Counted from the first letter of the stretch, positions 21,976-34,300 are shown. The stretch is DNA of 64,000 nt from Gyrodactylus bullatarudis (GCA_012064415.1 SSNU01000166.1:63436-127435); one strand, 5' to 3'. Made by a program: numbers and translations. The notes: generated by a model not told the origin, from the letters alone.

Positions 21976-23106
21976 CTAGAATAAATCAAAGATTATTTTA
22001 AAAAAATTCTGAGAATCTTGAGAAAAAATTATTTCATTGGAATCGATCTTGTTGAAGTGAGAAGTGATATAATATACCTGGTATATGAATTTGAAAAGAA
22101 AATCAAATCTGCTAAATACGGTGATCCAAGATCCGTCTAAAAAAATAGGTAATAAACGGTTGCTTTTTATATTTCTGATAAAACTAACTAGAATTATTTT
22201 TTTCTAGGTCCTTAGGTAATATATCTGACAGGTTCGTCGTATTTGGTTATGGATAAGCCCATGTCGCTGAATGTTACAGCTTACTAATGGATCAAATACA
22301 TCTAGGTTCAAATCTCAGGTTTTGGCATACAAATGAGTCCAAAAGACGACGAAACGTGTCTATATGTCTATCAAAGATGCATACTTAGATTATTTCTAAA
22401 TGCTCTGAGAGCTTCTTTTGTACTAGTCATGGTGGGATCCATTAGTAAGCTGTAACATTCAACTACATGGGCTAATCCATAACCAAATACGACGAACCTG
22501 TCGGATATATTACCTAAGCACCTATAACCTAGTTAATCTTTTTAAGTATAGGTGCTGTACTATTCATTAATCTGATATAACGAATAATGACCGTATTTTT
22601 TCTCAAATTCGTGAAAGTGGGTCACTGGATTTTAAAAAATATGTCAGATTTCTAACTTCATATTAATCAGCTTTAAAAGATTGAATTTTGATTAGTGTTC
22701 TTTTAAAATTCCTAGAAGAATATCAATGGGTTTAATATGAATTTATCTTGTCTCATGCAAGGTCATTCTTTATGTAATATTGTTAGAAATTGCTTTATCA
22801 AGAAAAACAATAATCTATTACTGTTTAGCATCGAACAGAAATATGAAACTTGAATGAATTATAATGCTTAAAGTTATTCTTTTGCTAGCTAAAGTAAAAA
22901 GAAATCATTCTTTAGGCATATACTGTGTGCGTATATATCATGGATTTTATCTTTTGTTGGAAAGCAATTTTTCCCAATTTCTTTCATATACATGGGATAA
23001 AAAGCATGTTATTTGGAAATTAACATTGCAAAGTATATATTTAGATATATAGAATAAATTCCCATAGAAGAAAAAAGAGAGGTCATGTGAATAAGCGCAT
23101 ACTCAC
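21976..23106 (-). other. Cadherin intron (1.1 kb) with foldback elements
   Basis: GT-AG intron, phase 1. It carries the family B palindrome at 22204-22532 and, at about 22600-22680, a family A right end (tcgtgaaagtgggtcact ... cttcatattaatcagc). Confidence 0.8.
22204..22532. repeat. Foldback family B element
   Basis: The arms 22204-22293 (ctaggtccttaggtaatata ...) and 22436-22532 (... tatattacctaagcacctataacctag) are inverted copies with minor differences, sharing caggttcgtcgtatttggtt and gtaagctgtaacatt. The loop contains 'agattatttctaaatgctctgagagcttctt', which recurs at 38528-38560. Non-coding. Confidence 0.75.
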
Positions 23107-25597
23107 CTGAGGTGGGATCGATCCTTAGGAAGTTGTCAATAGTAACATTGAGCCCCTTATCCAATGGTCCCAAATATAAAAGATCATGTACAAAGGGTCC
23201 ATTAATGAGATCAGAATCTTTTGAGTTAATTGTCAAAATATCATAGTTGATGAGTTCCTTATTGGAGAGGAGAAAGGTCTTGTTGTCTGTCTGTGGAAAT
23301 GTGATTATCGGATCATTGTCATTTACATCTTCAATGTTTATAATAATTTCACAAGTTGATGTATGGCTTATACTCCGGTTATAAATTCCCGTATGACCAT
23401 TATCAACAGCTTGAATGCTAAACTCATAGCTTGCTCTTTTCTCACGATCTAACGACTGAGTTGTATTGAGGTAAAAGCGTTTCTCTCTATGCTCTTGTTC
23501 CGCTTCATCCACAGACCATATCTGAAAGGGAAGTCCATACTGTTTTATTCTCAAGTTCAACGAGTTTGCATTTTGATCCAGATCAAATACTGAGATTTCA
23601 CCAACACAAATGCCACCCGGTTCATTCTCCCTTACAGAAAAGTGCATTGGACAAATGTGAAACTCGGGCTTGTTATCATTTTCATCAAGGATTTCAATGT
23701 TGAAACGAATCTGACTTTCAAGACTTGGACTACCTCCGTCTTTTGCTTTCAAAATAACCGGAATCGATTTGAGGGGAGGGGTGGAACCTTCACGATCAAT
23801 GAGGATTTTCGTGGTAATCTCACCAGTCATTGAGTCTACACTAAAAAGATCCATTGCGTTATAGGTTTGAGAGTTGTATTCCGGCAGAATTTCCAAATTG
23901 ACACGAGCATTCAAACCTTTATCCTTGTCGATAACCAAGACTTTGCCAACTCTCGTTCCGACTGGACTATTCTCGAATACTTTCATGTTATCCTTTTGTA
24001 GAATTGTCATCGAGGGTTCATTATCATTTTCATCAAGAATTTTCAGCTTAATCACCTGGGACACTTCATTGGGATCAGCTATTGCATCCTTACAAATAAA
24101 CCGGTATTGATAGATTTCCTTTTCTTCCCTATCAAAGCTTTTCGAAGTTAAAAGGTTATAGTGTATTTTACCTTGAGATTTTGTATGTTCGATCAGTTGA
24201 ATTCCAATATTTTCCTCATTACTTCTGGGACTCTCTGGAAATCCCCCATAATACGTAGTCAGTTTACAATCAATATTGGAAAATTTAGGATTAACATCAG
24301 CATCTTCAACTATGATCGTCCCAAGGAACTCCATTGGTTTAGCATTTTCTTTAATTGCAGCGAACTCGGCTGAATTTTCAGTATTAAAATATTCAATCTC
24401 AATCTTTGGAAATTCATCATTCCTATCAACGACACTGATTTTAATTTGTCCACGAACACGGTTTATAAAATCATCTGGTAGGAGCTTGTTAAGGCCGGTA
24501 GTTTCTTGATTGTCAGTTACGTAAAAATTTATCAAATGCTCGATATATTCCTCAAAGTCGAATCTCTTGTTGACATAGAGCTGACCATTTTGAGATAAAT
24601 TAAACATTGATTTTATATAGGGTTGGTTATCCTCTGAAATCTTGTATTTAATATGATCCAATAAGGATAAATCTTTATCTTCGGCTCTTAACTGAAGAAT
24701 GGGATTCTTTATATTTTCAGATTCGTTAATGACAAGATTAAAAACCGATAAATCATCTTTGATATCATAGTGGTCGAGATATTCTGATTCTGGCTTCATA
24801 AATGTCGGCCTATTATCATTTACATCTTCCACGTTCACTGTAATACTCAGTATGTTAGATTCTATCGAATTGGAGTAATAGCTGGAAGGTTGTCGATGGA
24901 CACCGTCAAAAGCTACAACCTTTAGATTATAACTTTGGACCTTTTCTCGATCCAAAAGACCTCTCAATTCAAGGTAAACTTCAGAGATGATGAATAAATC
25001 AGAATTTGGCCTTTGTTCCCGTTTAACGTCTAAACTCCAGACATCATTATCTATTCCTTTCTCTAATGAGTAATTTTGCACAGAATTCTGATGAGAATCC
25101 CTGTCAATGGCTTGGGGAAGTTTAATTTTTGTACCAGGCAATGCGTCCTCTTTCAAACTCAAAACAATTGAATTTGGCCTAAACACTGGCGTGTGATCGT
25201 TTCTATCATCCACAACTATGAGAACATCTACAAACTCTGGAATCGGTTTCGTATCGGAATCTTTCACGGATATCATAACTTGAAGTTCAAACTGACAGTC
25301 TGAAGAAAATTTCAGGTTCTCCTTGAAGAATTCTGAGTCAGGCTTGCAAATCTCCTCCCTATCAATGACTTTCTGGCTGAAAATTTTGCCGCTTGTTGAA
25401 TCAATTGAAAATAAACTAGCTGGCATTTTATTGCCTCTCTGCAGTCTAAACTCTAGGCTCATCTGCTGATTTATATAGTTGATTAAACTAGGCTGATTCG
25501 AGTAGTCAACTGTTCCAACAAGTTGATTTTCAGGTAGGTCATCTTGAACTCTGAAAATGTTCAGACTCTCAACGTTTGTCGTGAAAATTTTGACTAT
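23107..25597 (-). CDS. Protocadherin-like gene, large ectodomain exon
   Basis: A single 2491-bp exon encodes cadherin repeats 1-6 and half of 7. The acceptor is ttttctcttacag|atagtc and the donor cctcag|gtgagt. It opens in phase 0 and ends one base into a Gly codon. Calcium-binding signatures repeat: IDRE, LDRE and FDRE motifs, and linkers such as VDDRNDHTPVF, VEDVNDNRPTF, VVDRNDEFP, LDENDNEPS, LDENDNKPEF and VEDVNDNDP, which close repeats near residues 139, 264, 397, 528, 645 and 766 of the four-exon product. Repeat 1 has IDREEICKPD and a second Cys, as protocadherin EC1 domains do. One long unsplit ectodomain exon is also typical of protocadherins. Role: calcium-dependent cell adhesion or recognition at the cell surface. 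The Met at 25462 is internal to EC1 and is not the true start; the frame is open from 25597. Which protocadherin subgroup is uncertain. Confidence 0.92.
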
Positions 25598-26002
25598 CTG
25601 TAAGAGAAAAAGAGAAGATTTATTAACTTTTTCATCAGTTTATCAGATGGAAAAAATTACAATTGTTTATTTGAAAAAAATACAATTCCTAATTTATTAT
25701 AGCATATTTTCTGTTGTTGTTGTTCTCGAAGATAAACAAAATAAATATCAAATTCGAGAACAGGAAGTGGTACAGTAAACTTTTATTATAATGCGCTATC
25801 GATCATTGGAAAAAAAGTTTCTCGAAATATTCTATCATGATCTTGACTCCAAAGTTGATCAAAATGTTTTCTGCCATTTTCGTGTATAGGAAGAAGCGTA
25901 ATTTCCAGAAAAAAGGTAAACAATCATTACTTTTTTGTAAAGAGAGAAAATTAGGAAAAAAGCTGAGCAAGGTCAGGTGAGATTATCTCTTGTTTCCGCT
26001 AC
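25598..26002 (-). other. Candidate first intron of the cadherin gene
   Basis: A 405-bp gap between the secure acceptor at 25597 and the candidate signal-peptide exon. No repeats recognised. Its extent depends on that exon being real. Confidence 0.4.
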
Positions 26003-26050
26003 AAAAAAGCCAGTAATGAACAAAATGGAGACCAAAAGATCAATGCACAT
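26003..26050 (-). CDS. Candidate signal-peptide exon of the cadherin gene
   Basis: On the minus strand an ATG at 26050 begins MCIDLLVSILFITGFF, a convincing hydrophobic signal-peptide core. The large exon needs exactly this: it opens just before cadherin repeat 1, in phase 0, and has no in-frame Met before an upstream stop. Splicing at TTTTTT|GTAGCG leaves phase 0 and gives ...ITGFF joined to IVKIFTTNVES. The donor is weak (GTAGCG against GTRAGT), and without splicing the frame continues VAETRDNLT to a stop. The alternative is a first exon elsewhere upstream. Total length with this exon would be 1196 residues. Confidence 0.4.
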
Positions 26051-27759
26051 CCCCCATGTTAGTAAGAAAAAGGGTGGTGAAGAAGAAAATTTGTACCTCC
26101 AATATCCGGATGACCTAATCTTTATTTCATCAGACTCTATTTCTGTGTGTGTATATGGCCTGAAGAAAATTGAAATTTCCTGATAAATTAATCAGAGAAC
26201 AGATATTTTTTTTGATTTTCAATTGAAAACATTTTCTACTGTTTTATCAGCGAGTAAAACCTCACTGATGCTTCTGTGAAATTTGATTTCCTCGTGAAAG
26301 AAAAACTATGCAAAATTCATCATCAGTGAAAAATTTTTTTACTCATTTTTGTCTAAAACATATTGTTTATGGGAGGATGTAAAAAGCGATATTTTTTCCC
26401 ATCAAAATGTAAAAACACACATTAATAAAAGGAATATCAAATTAGAATCGATAATTGAATACATTTAAAAATCATGTAAATTTATTTATTAAATGACCTC
26501 GTTGGCACTTGTTTTAGGAATGTGAGAAGTGAGTAGAAGAATACACCTTGACTTATATACTAACTTTTATGCAAAGCTAGTTAAAATATGAAGTTTGGAA
26601 TGTATGATTTTTGCGAGAATCTTTCATCTTGGACTTAAAAATAATAAAGATTTTATAGATGTCTATTCATTGAGTTCCCTCAGTTATATTAAGGATTCTT
26701 ACATATACCAGAAATCAGTGTTTGAGCTAAAATATAGTCTTTTTTGAAGTCCTACTCAAGTATCTTAGTTGATGAATAATGAGAGATTTCCGTTATAAAG
26801 TTATTAATTATCAGTAGAGTCTCAAAAAATAATATTATTCCATTTTTACCAAATTCATCGCGAATTTACCAAAAAAATCTTATATGAACTACTTACAAGC
26901 AATACGAATAATAATGTTGAAAATAGACTATGATTTCAAGTTTATTTTTGAGCTCAGCGAATAGAGCTTACCACGCTAAAATAATCTATTATTTTAATTA
27001 CATTTTAAGACCTTATAACTTTGAACCCTAATGTCATAATAGAAATTTTTAATTTTTTAGAACGGAGGGAATACCCATCTTATTATTTTTCGAGGTTCTA
27101 ATTGTTAGACAAAACTTTTCAAATATTTCCTCCATGTTCTAAGCTCTATTTACCAAGAAATTCAAAATGCACTTGTATCATTTATCAATCGATCATAGTT
27201 GATCAGATAAATTAGATATTTCATGATGATCTTCCTCTCATAATAAGCTGTACTATTATTGAAAAAAAAACTGATTAATTCATGATAAACTGTCACTGAT
27301 AAAGGAGAGAAAATTCTCCCTTTCTATACTAATGGCTAGTTTTAATGCATTTTTGTGCGTTCTTATCGAGATATTCCTCAACTACTACTCAAATATGAAA
27401 ATTATTACTTGGAATAAATGAGGAGAGGATTTGGAATTCCCACAAAATGTAAGCCATTACTAATTAGTAATTATAATAATGAATTATAATTAAATTGGTA
27501 AAATTAAAATAAGAGATGAATAGTAGACCCTTTCACTCCTTTTGGACATGAACGTTGGTCGATCAGAGAGGATTAAAATATCCGAATTTGGCCTTGATAC
27601 TTATTGGTTCATATTATCCAATGATAAAAGGAATAAAATGGGTTTAACCCTTTCGATATCATGACTAAACAAAGAAAGTTTCAAGTTTGATTCTTTCATT
27701 AAGTTGGGATGACAAAAAACATTCACAAGGACGAGATTTTATGGAAATTTTTTCTTTCA
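26051..27759. other. Upstream flank of the cadherin gene
   Basis: No gene seen. The promoter would lie here if the signal-peptide exon is correct, but no core promoter element is convincing in such AT-rich DNA. Confidence 0.35.
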
Positions 27760-27975
27760 CATAATTAGATGAGGGTTTGTTTTCCCTCCAAGTTCAAAAA
27801 ATGGGAATTTGGCGCTATCTCAAACTTCGAAAAAATCCTTAAAAATCGATGTTTTCAAAATATTTTCTTCATACATCGTGAAAGTGAGCCTAATGATCTA
27901 TAGATTTCAATAAATCTTGATGACGAAATTGAGAACTTTGTAAAAATCAAAAAATCCTCTCCTTCATATTAACTA
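27760..27975 (+). repeat. Foldback family A, right-arm fragment
   Basis: 'aagttcaaaaaatgggaatttggcgc', 'catcgtgaaagtgagcctaatgatct', 'gtaaaaatcaaaaaatcc' and the end 'cttcatattaactag' follow the family order. Confidence 0.65.
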
Positions 27976-30900
27976 GATAGTTTATATGTCCGTTTATTCA
28001 ATCAAGATCAGAGCTCTGATCTTGAGCTGAACAAAAGAAAATTTTCCATGGTCGAATGGATAGGAAAGGGGATAATAATCCAGACATTGTAGTCGTTAAA
28101 TATCCATCAATCATGATTAATATCCTGTTTTTTTCATGACTCAAAGTTTTGATTCACACCGATGAATTCACTTTTTCTATTCCTGCAGTGAATGAACATT
28201 TTTAATATATTTGTGTGTGTGCGCGTATACATTACAGTGTGAGAAAGGTATAACGAAAAGCAAGATAGAGAATAAAATTTATAAAACAACGACAAAATAA
28301 CAAAAAATACGAAATAATGAGTTACATTATCAGTCGCTAGTTTTTTTTTCATTCCAAATGAATAAAATTTTATCAATGTTGTTACTTGGTTTGTTGCATT
28401 GCTTTCAAACTATTTCTCCATTAGTTTAGTGAATTAAAATGTATCAAAATAGGCATAAATATCCTGTATCATCGTCATTATCCGAGTTTGTCACTTATTT
28501 CACTAGTGGGAAAACAGACTATTTTTTAAACTCCAGCTTTTGAAAAACATTTTCAAAATTGATTTTTCTTTTTCCTTCATAATAAATCTAGACTTTCAAG
28601 ACTTCTTACCTACTGCGGTCACAAAGGCTGACCAATAATGTTCACAAAAAATAAATTTTTACCTTTGTATTTTAAGTGTTGATAGTGTTGTAACAAATCT
28701 TTCTCAAAATTCTCAATTTACTTAAACTATTTATTTATGTTGTCAGGTATTAACTTTCTTTAAATGATAATCTTAGAGTAGAAATGTACATTGTACATTT
28801 TGTGACCTTCTAATAAAATTTTTAAAATGTCTTGACTGAAACCTAACAAATTGTTCAATATATTTGAACATAAATATCTTTTAGTTACATAACCACGATT
28901 TGAACTTTATTCGAAATTATATATCTGGGTTTTCTAACTTAAACTTTAATAATTAATAATTATAATTTACAATTTGAAATAAACGTGAAGAGTTCTCAGC
29001 TATATTTCCATCATGGAATTCATGGTTAAATAAGTCATCAATATTTTGGGGCAGTGGACAGGAATTCTGAGAGTTCGGATCATGAAAAATTCCCAAATTT
29101 CATCTTCATCTAAACTATTGGATAGCTAAACTCATGGTTATTTTTTACTTTACTCATATATAAAGCTAATTTATATGAAAATTTACTATTTTTACAAAAA
29201 CCTCTATTTTTCAGAAGAAAATCGAGAACAAATTTATTTTCTGAATTCCACGATGAGAAGAGCTCGTGCTTTGTTAGAGTAAAAGAGATTTCTGAAAAAT
29301 ACTCAATCTGACCCAAACTCAAACTTAGCTATGAAAAGTTTAAATAACATTATGAATTATAGTAATGATAATTTTAAAGAGTTTGAATGTGTTCAATGCA
29401 ATGAAATTTAAACATGACTACAGTGTTTGTAGTTCTTTTTTAAATAAAGGAAATAGGATTTGTTTGAAATGTTATGAGAGAATTATTTATACAGAAAATA
29501 ATGATGAAATGTCTCTCTTACTACAGACACACACACACTACCAGAGATTATGAATGGAATCTATCCAGATGGATGGATATTCTTCTTGCCTTTCACTTTT
29601 TTGTAATGTGTCAGTTTTTTCTTTCTTCAATAACAATGTGCATAAAGTACACATTGGTTCGTACCCCAGAAGAAAGGGGGTGTAGGGGGGAAATGTTAAA
29701 ACTTTGAAATAATTAATTCATGTTTATAAAAGACTTCTGGTATTATCTCAGTGAAAATTTGAAGTTCAAACTTCTTCAAACTCAGATGAACACCAAAGCT
29801 TATAAAAATTGAGACAGAAAACAAAGACTCTTTGCCAAAAATTTTAGCATGTTGAATGATATTTTTCAAAAGAGTTCAAAACCCAGAAATTCTTTGATCA
29901 ACTATTAATGAATCTCTCGTTTATCAAATATATATCAAACAATACTTGGCCAAGATAGTTCATGAATTAGACACTGACACTGAATGTTACAGTTACAAAA
30001 TTGGATGCCACCTTAGGGCTTAATTTTCGTCCTGTTGTAAGCTTTAAAATTTAGTCAGATTGGTTGTAAACCCCGTCATAAACATGGATCTGTGTATCAA
30101 GTTTTAATAATCTGACTAAAATTTCCTTGTCATCTAATTTCTAGCATAGGGTCTTGTACTGATCATTCATTTTGTACTTAGCTATTCTTTCGATAAAAAT
30201 AAGAACCTATCTTCATAGATACAAGGTTTATATGTAGTTAGTTAAAAAATATTCAAATCTTGACTACTATTGAGTGCATTCTAGAGAAAAAATAACAGAG
30301 GGAAGTAGGAGTAATGTGATCGCCTTACAAGGAAATCCTTAAGTTGATCTATCAAAAACTATAGAATTCTGATAAAGTTCTCCTACACAAGTAATAACAC
30401 GTTGGAGATTACTTTAAAAATAACTTTCTTTAGGGATTATATAGAAATTTTATCAGTTTTGTAACACATCCGTGTCTATCGATAAGCGATAAAAATTAAA
30501 CTATTTAATGTCTTGCAATTAAACTTGTTCAATATGTTCAAACATTGAGTCTGTGAAATACCAGTTCGCTTGATTCTAAATCAATATCATCTCACTGCTA
30601 ATAAAATTTTGATTTGTCCATTTTGTATAAATAAAATGTTTTCATGTCTAAAACTAAATAGCCAAGATCGGATATTGTTTCAAAGTTGGATTTCTCGAAT
30701 TTCTTCTCAACTAATATAAATTCACAGATTCTCTTCTATAGATCAAATGTCTTCAATGTTTAACTAGTTTACCAATCACTACCTCTTTATTAAAAAGTAC
30801 TTTATCGAATTAAAAAGAACATTTAAGTCTTGTCTTGAAAGTTTACTACAAAAAGGTTATTTTGAGTTCATTTCATTGAAATTCTGGAAGATATTGTTTA

Positions 30901-31778
30901 TAAATTTCTGGATACAGTTTTTTCAACTCTTTCAGAAAAACTATTTCATAAACAAATAAAATAAGGAAGCTTCAATCAAGAAGGTTTTTGTTAAACATTT
31001 TCTCATTTATCAATCATTAAATAATTTAATAACTGACATCTTGCAAAGAGAAAATACAGGCTCAAAAAAGAAATTTAACACTGTATTTATCAAAGAAATC
31101 TCACATCTTTGTAATTAAATCAGCTCTCTCTCTATTGTGTTCTTACAGTTTCTAAATGATTTTCACATTCCTTAATACACTTGGGGATTTTTTATTAACA
31201 GAATACTACCTGAGAGAGAGGATAAGATCTAAATTATCCTTTCAAGTAATGCAAATATTACGACTACTACTTTATGGACTGCAGAATTTCAATTAAAAGA
31301 TATTTCCCAATTCAAAGCGAACAGATCATGTAATTTATGTGCAGAATTTATTAATTTAACATCTTAGACAAAGATTCCTCTTTACCTGTAATTTGCACAT
31401 ACTAAAACAAGAGACATTACTTTTAGGGTGAATTTATGAGAATTTATGTACTTGGAAAAACCAAGGGCTGTATCAGAAGAAGATAAAATCATTGTAACAT
31501 TCGAAACTCATATGATGTTAAACTCAAACAGCTTAACTTAACAGATTCAATTTTATTATGTTAAAGATTTCGATTTTCTTTTATCTTATTAATCATTAGA
31601 AAGTGTTTTTGTATTAGCAAAATATCATGAGTTTATTGTCTTATTCTTTTTTTTCATCAATTTTAGGACTTAATATAACTTAATCGATAGTAAAATTCAC
31701 TTTGATGACCGAAATTTTTGCAAAAAATTCAAACTTATTTAAAAAAATCAGTATTTTTTCTGATTCCAACTCTCTTTA
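27976..31778. other. No gene recognised
   Basis: AT-rich non-coding DNA. Short GT/CA runs occur at about 28205 and 29525. A small inverted pair, aatttagtcagatt/aatctgactaaaatt, lies around 30048 and 30107. Open frames here (for example 29110-29322) have no recognisable content. Confidence 0.4.
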
Positions 31779-31782
31779 TCAA

Positions 31783-31995
31783 CCCTTTCGGTGCAGATGA
31801 ACATATGACCATTTTCCAATTTTTTTGACCCTTCATAACTCTACCAGTTTAATAGGTTTCTGGATCAATTAAAGTTTAAATTGAAGCCCACAATGTCAAC
31901 TTGCATTAGTAATATTTTTGGCCAAATAACTTAGTATCTTCATAGCTTAATTTGGTTTTTATAAAAATTGTGAAATAGTCTCGGCACCAAAAGGG
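31783..31995. mobile_element. piggyBac-type MITE
   Basis: A 213-bp non-coding element with inverted ends CCCTTTCGGTGC (31783-31794) and GCACCAAAAGGG (31984-31995). The right flank is TTAA (31996-31999); the left flank is TCAA (31779-31782), probably a mutated TTAA. CCC-starting ends at TTAA are typical of piggyBac-type elements. Confidence 0.6.
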
Positions 31996-31999
31996 TTAA

Positions 32000-32130
32000 C
32001 AAAGTTAGTAATTTTAGGTATCATTTGAAGCCCGCAAAGCATTGGATTCAAGACCAAAGTCTGAGCAAGATATTGAACTAAAAATCTCAAATTCAATCCG
32101 AGGAAGAACAACTTTAAGATTTCATACATG
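32000..32130. repeat. Inverted-repeat arm (partner 33772-33905)
   Basis: caaagttagtaattttaggtatcatttgaagcccgcaaagcattgg through ctcaaattcaatccgaggaagaacaac. Its reverse complement is at 33772-33905 (gttgttcttcctcggattgaattc ... cgcgggcttcaaataatacctaag). Confidence 0.75.
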
Positions 32131-32970
32131 TCTAATACCTAAGAAAGATTTTAATTTAACGTTGATAGATAAAATAACCAGTAAATATTCGTTCAATTTT
32201 TAATTAAAATAAACTTAACCACATATCAAAGTTTCAAGGTTTCGTGACGGGATTATATATCAAAGTTTTTAATAAGAACGGCTGTATCAATCCTATTTTG
32301 TTATTATTTCTTTCAAGCTTAGAGAGATAGATCAAGAATTGGTAGCTGGGGAGAAAGTTATCAAAATATTATCAAGACAACAGGAGATAAATTCCCTTGC
32401 CCAAAACTCTCTCTCTCTTATAACATGATGTATGAAGAGGATTTGAAAAGATATCTCCGACAGAGATGTAAAAACTTTTTGGGAGGAAGAGGAAGCGTGT
32501 TGAAATCGGATCGTATACTTTTATTATGAATCTAATGGATTCAGAATTTGGGTTTTCTTTCCCTTCACACAAAAACGAGTCAGTTGTTGTCACTTTCCCT
32601 TTTTTACGCTTGTGATGGAAAATATAGGATTGATATCAATCTTGTGTGGGGTTGAAAAAATATGATAGATTTCTTAGAGTCTCTAGCAACAATAATTCGA
32701 TTTTAATCAAAATCCTTTCGTGTACAAAAAAATAATCTAATTTTATCCCATAGTAATTGAAGAAAAGTTCGTTAGAGTTTTTATAAAAAGAAAACATTTA
32801 ACTTCTTCTTCTTAAACTTTAACAATTGAATCAAATGACTACCCAATCATATGTTGGGCTGTTTAAATTTTTTTTGACTTCCAATTAACCCTATCGAGAC
32901 GATAAAAAAAACCAATGGAGAAGGAGACTCAAAATTAATATAAAATGATTCTAATGAGAATTCTATTCAG
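32131..32970. other. No feature recognised
   Basis: Non-coding AT-rich sequence; the 73-codon minus frame at 32372-32593 shows no recognisable content. Confidence 0.4.
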
Positions 32971-32974
32971 TTTC

Positions 32975-33072
32975 AAATTTGGGTTAATACAAAAACAATA
33001 GGTGTCAGATGAAGTATAATAGGTGATATTCGAGATATTCCCAATTACAATGGTAATATGATCAGTGATCAC
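32975..33072. repeat. Palindrome left arm, outer part
   Basis: taatacaaaaacaataggtgtcagatgaagtataataggtgatattcg through gatcagtgatcac. It is the reverse complement of 34205-34300 with scattered differences. Confidence 0.7.
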
Positions 33073-33610
33073 TAGAACCTCAAAAAGTACTATTTGGTCT
33101 ATTTTTACTCTTGACAAAAAGGACTGACTGAGTTAATAATATAAAGAAAAAATCTGCTTATCTAATCCTATTTAAAAGATAGCTGGTACTATTTCTGTAC
33201 CAGGTACTTTATTGTACTATTTTTCAAATTTAATCTCAGAATATGCTATCCCTCAACTAGCTACCAACCACAATTTTCGATGAATTGATAGCTATATTCC
33301 TGATATCGGGCTTTCATCATCTAAGAAAATAGCATCTAGATCGTAGCTTTTTGTTGGATAATATTCCTCCATGAATTTTAAATTTCAACTAAAAGGATAT
33401 AAATGTATGTATTTTGTAAAATATGCACAATAACATTTGAAGGGTCATTTTCTATCATGGAAAAAAATTCGAACAAAAATCAGATATTTTGTTGACACAA
33501 GATTGACTAAAGATTCTGGACCATTACATTTTCTTGAAAGTACTTTTTCTAATTATTTTTCGGTTTATGAGATACTATTTTTCTTTTTTGGTACTATTTC
33601 TGAGGCCCTA
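33073..33610. mobile_element. hAT-like MITE with preserved empty site
   Basis: A 538-bp non-coding element starts TAGAACCTCAAAAAGTAC and ends GTACTATTTCTGAGGCCCTA. It is flanked by the 8-bp duplication GTGATCAC (33065-33072 and 33611-33618). The opposite arm of the surrounding palindrome (34190-34230) carries both flanking sequences joined through a single GTGATCAC, so the unoccupied site is visible in the same window. The subterminal 'agtactatt' words and 'agtactatttggtctattttt' match the copy at 9099-9474. Confidence 0.85.
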
Positions 33611-33740
33611 GTGATCACCATTAATATCTGGGGTAGAGAAGTGTGCATATAAAATGGGATATACCAATATATATGGTCAAATATAATATAGGTCAATCGA
33701 AGGTTTAATCTGTATTAATACCTATTTTTCTAAGCTCAAA
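33611..33740. repeat. Palindrome left arm, inner part
   Basis: gtgatcaccattaatatctggggtagagaagtgtgcatataaaatggg through aggtttaatctgtattaatacc. It is the reverse complement of 34095-34215, nearly exact over its first 110 bases. Confidence 0.8.
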
Positions 33741-33771
33741 AATGTTAAAAAATGTTTTACACATGTACATG

Positions 33772-33905
33772 AAATTTCAGAGTTGTTCTTCCTCGGATTG
33801 AATTCAAAAGAACATGCAAATGGTATAGTTCAATATTTTGCTTAGACTTTGGTCCTGAATCCAATGCTTCGCGGGCTTCAAATAATACCTAAGATTACTA
33901 ACTTT
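33772..33905. repeat. Inverted copy of 32000-32130 inside the palindrome loop
   Basis: Reverse complement of the repeat at 32000-32130, located between the two arms of the 32975-34300 palindrome. Confidence 0.75.
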
Positions 33906-34094
33906 GTTATAAGATAGAGTTGATTCGTTTAAAGATGATTTAGTGTTCACAATCTTAAATATTGTATTTCTACGATCTTTGCCAGCTCGATAGATGTGAG
34001 GTTCTTTGCAAATAAAAAACTTAAAGGACTTAGCTAGTTGGAAAAGAATTTACGAAAATTTCAATTAGATTGCCATTTTGAATTGACTCATTAA

Positions 34095-34300
34095 GCTTAG
34101 ACAAAATAGGTACAGATTAAACCTTTGATTGACCTATATTATATTTGACCATATATATTGGTATATCCCATTTTATATGCACACTTCTCTACCCCAGATA
34201 TTAATGGTGATCACTGATCATATTCCCATTGTTTTTGGAAATACCTCGAATATCACCTATTATACTTCATCTGACACCTATTATTTTTGTATTTACCTCT
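34095..34300. repeat. Palindrome right arm (carries the empty hAT site)
   Basis: Reverse complement of 33611-33740 followed directly by that of 32975-33072, with one GTGATCAC at the junction (34207-34214). Open frames within it are shadows. Confidence 0.8.

Noticed and set aside
22300..22330. aggttcaaatct in the family B loop as a tRNA B box (second SINE)
   Set aside because: No A box at the right distance and no acceptor-like stem; the surrounding palindrome explains the sequence.
25463..25660. MKKLINLLFFSYR on the minus strand just upstream of the ectodomain exon as a signal peptide
   Set aside because: It is in a different frame from the cadherin and hits a stop at once. The Met at 25462 is also not the start, since cadherin coding extends upstream of it.
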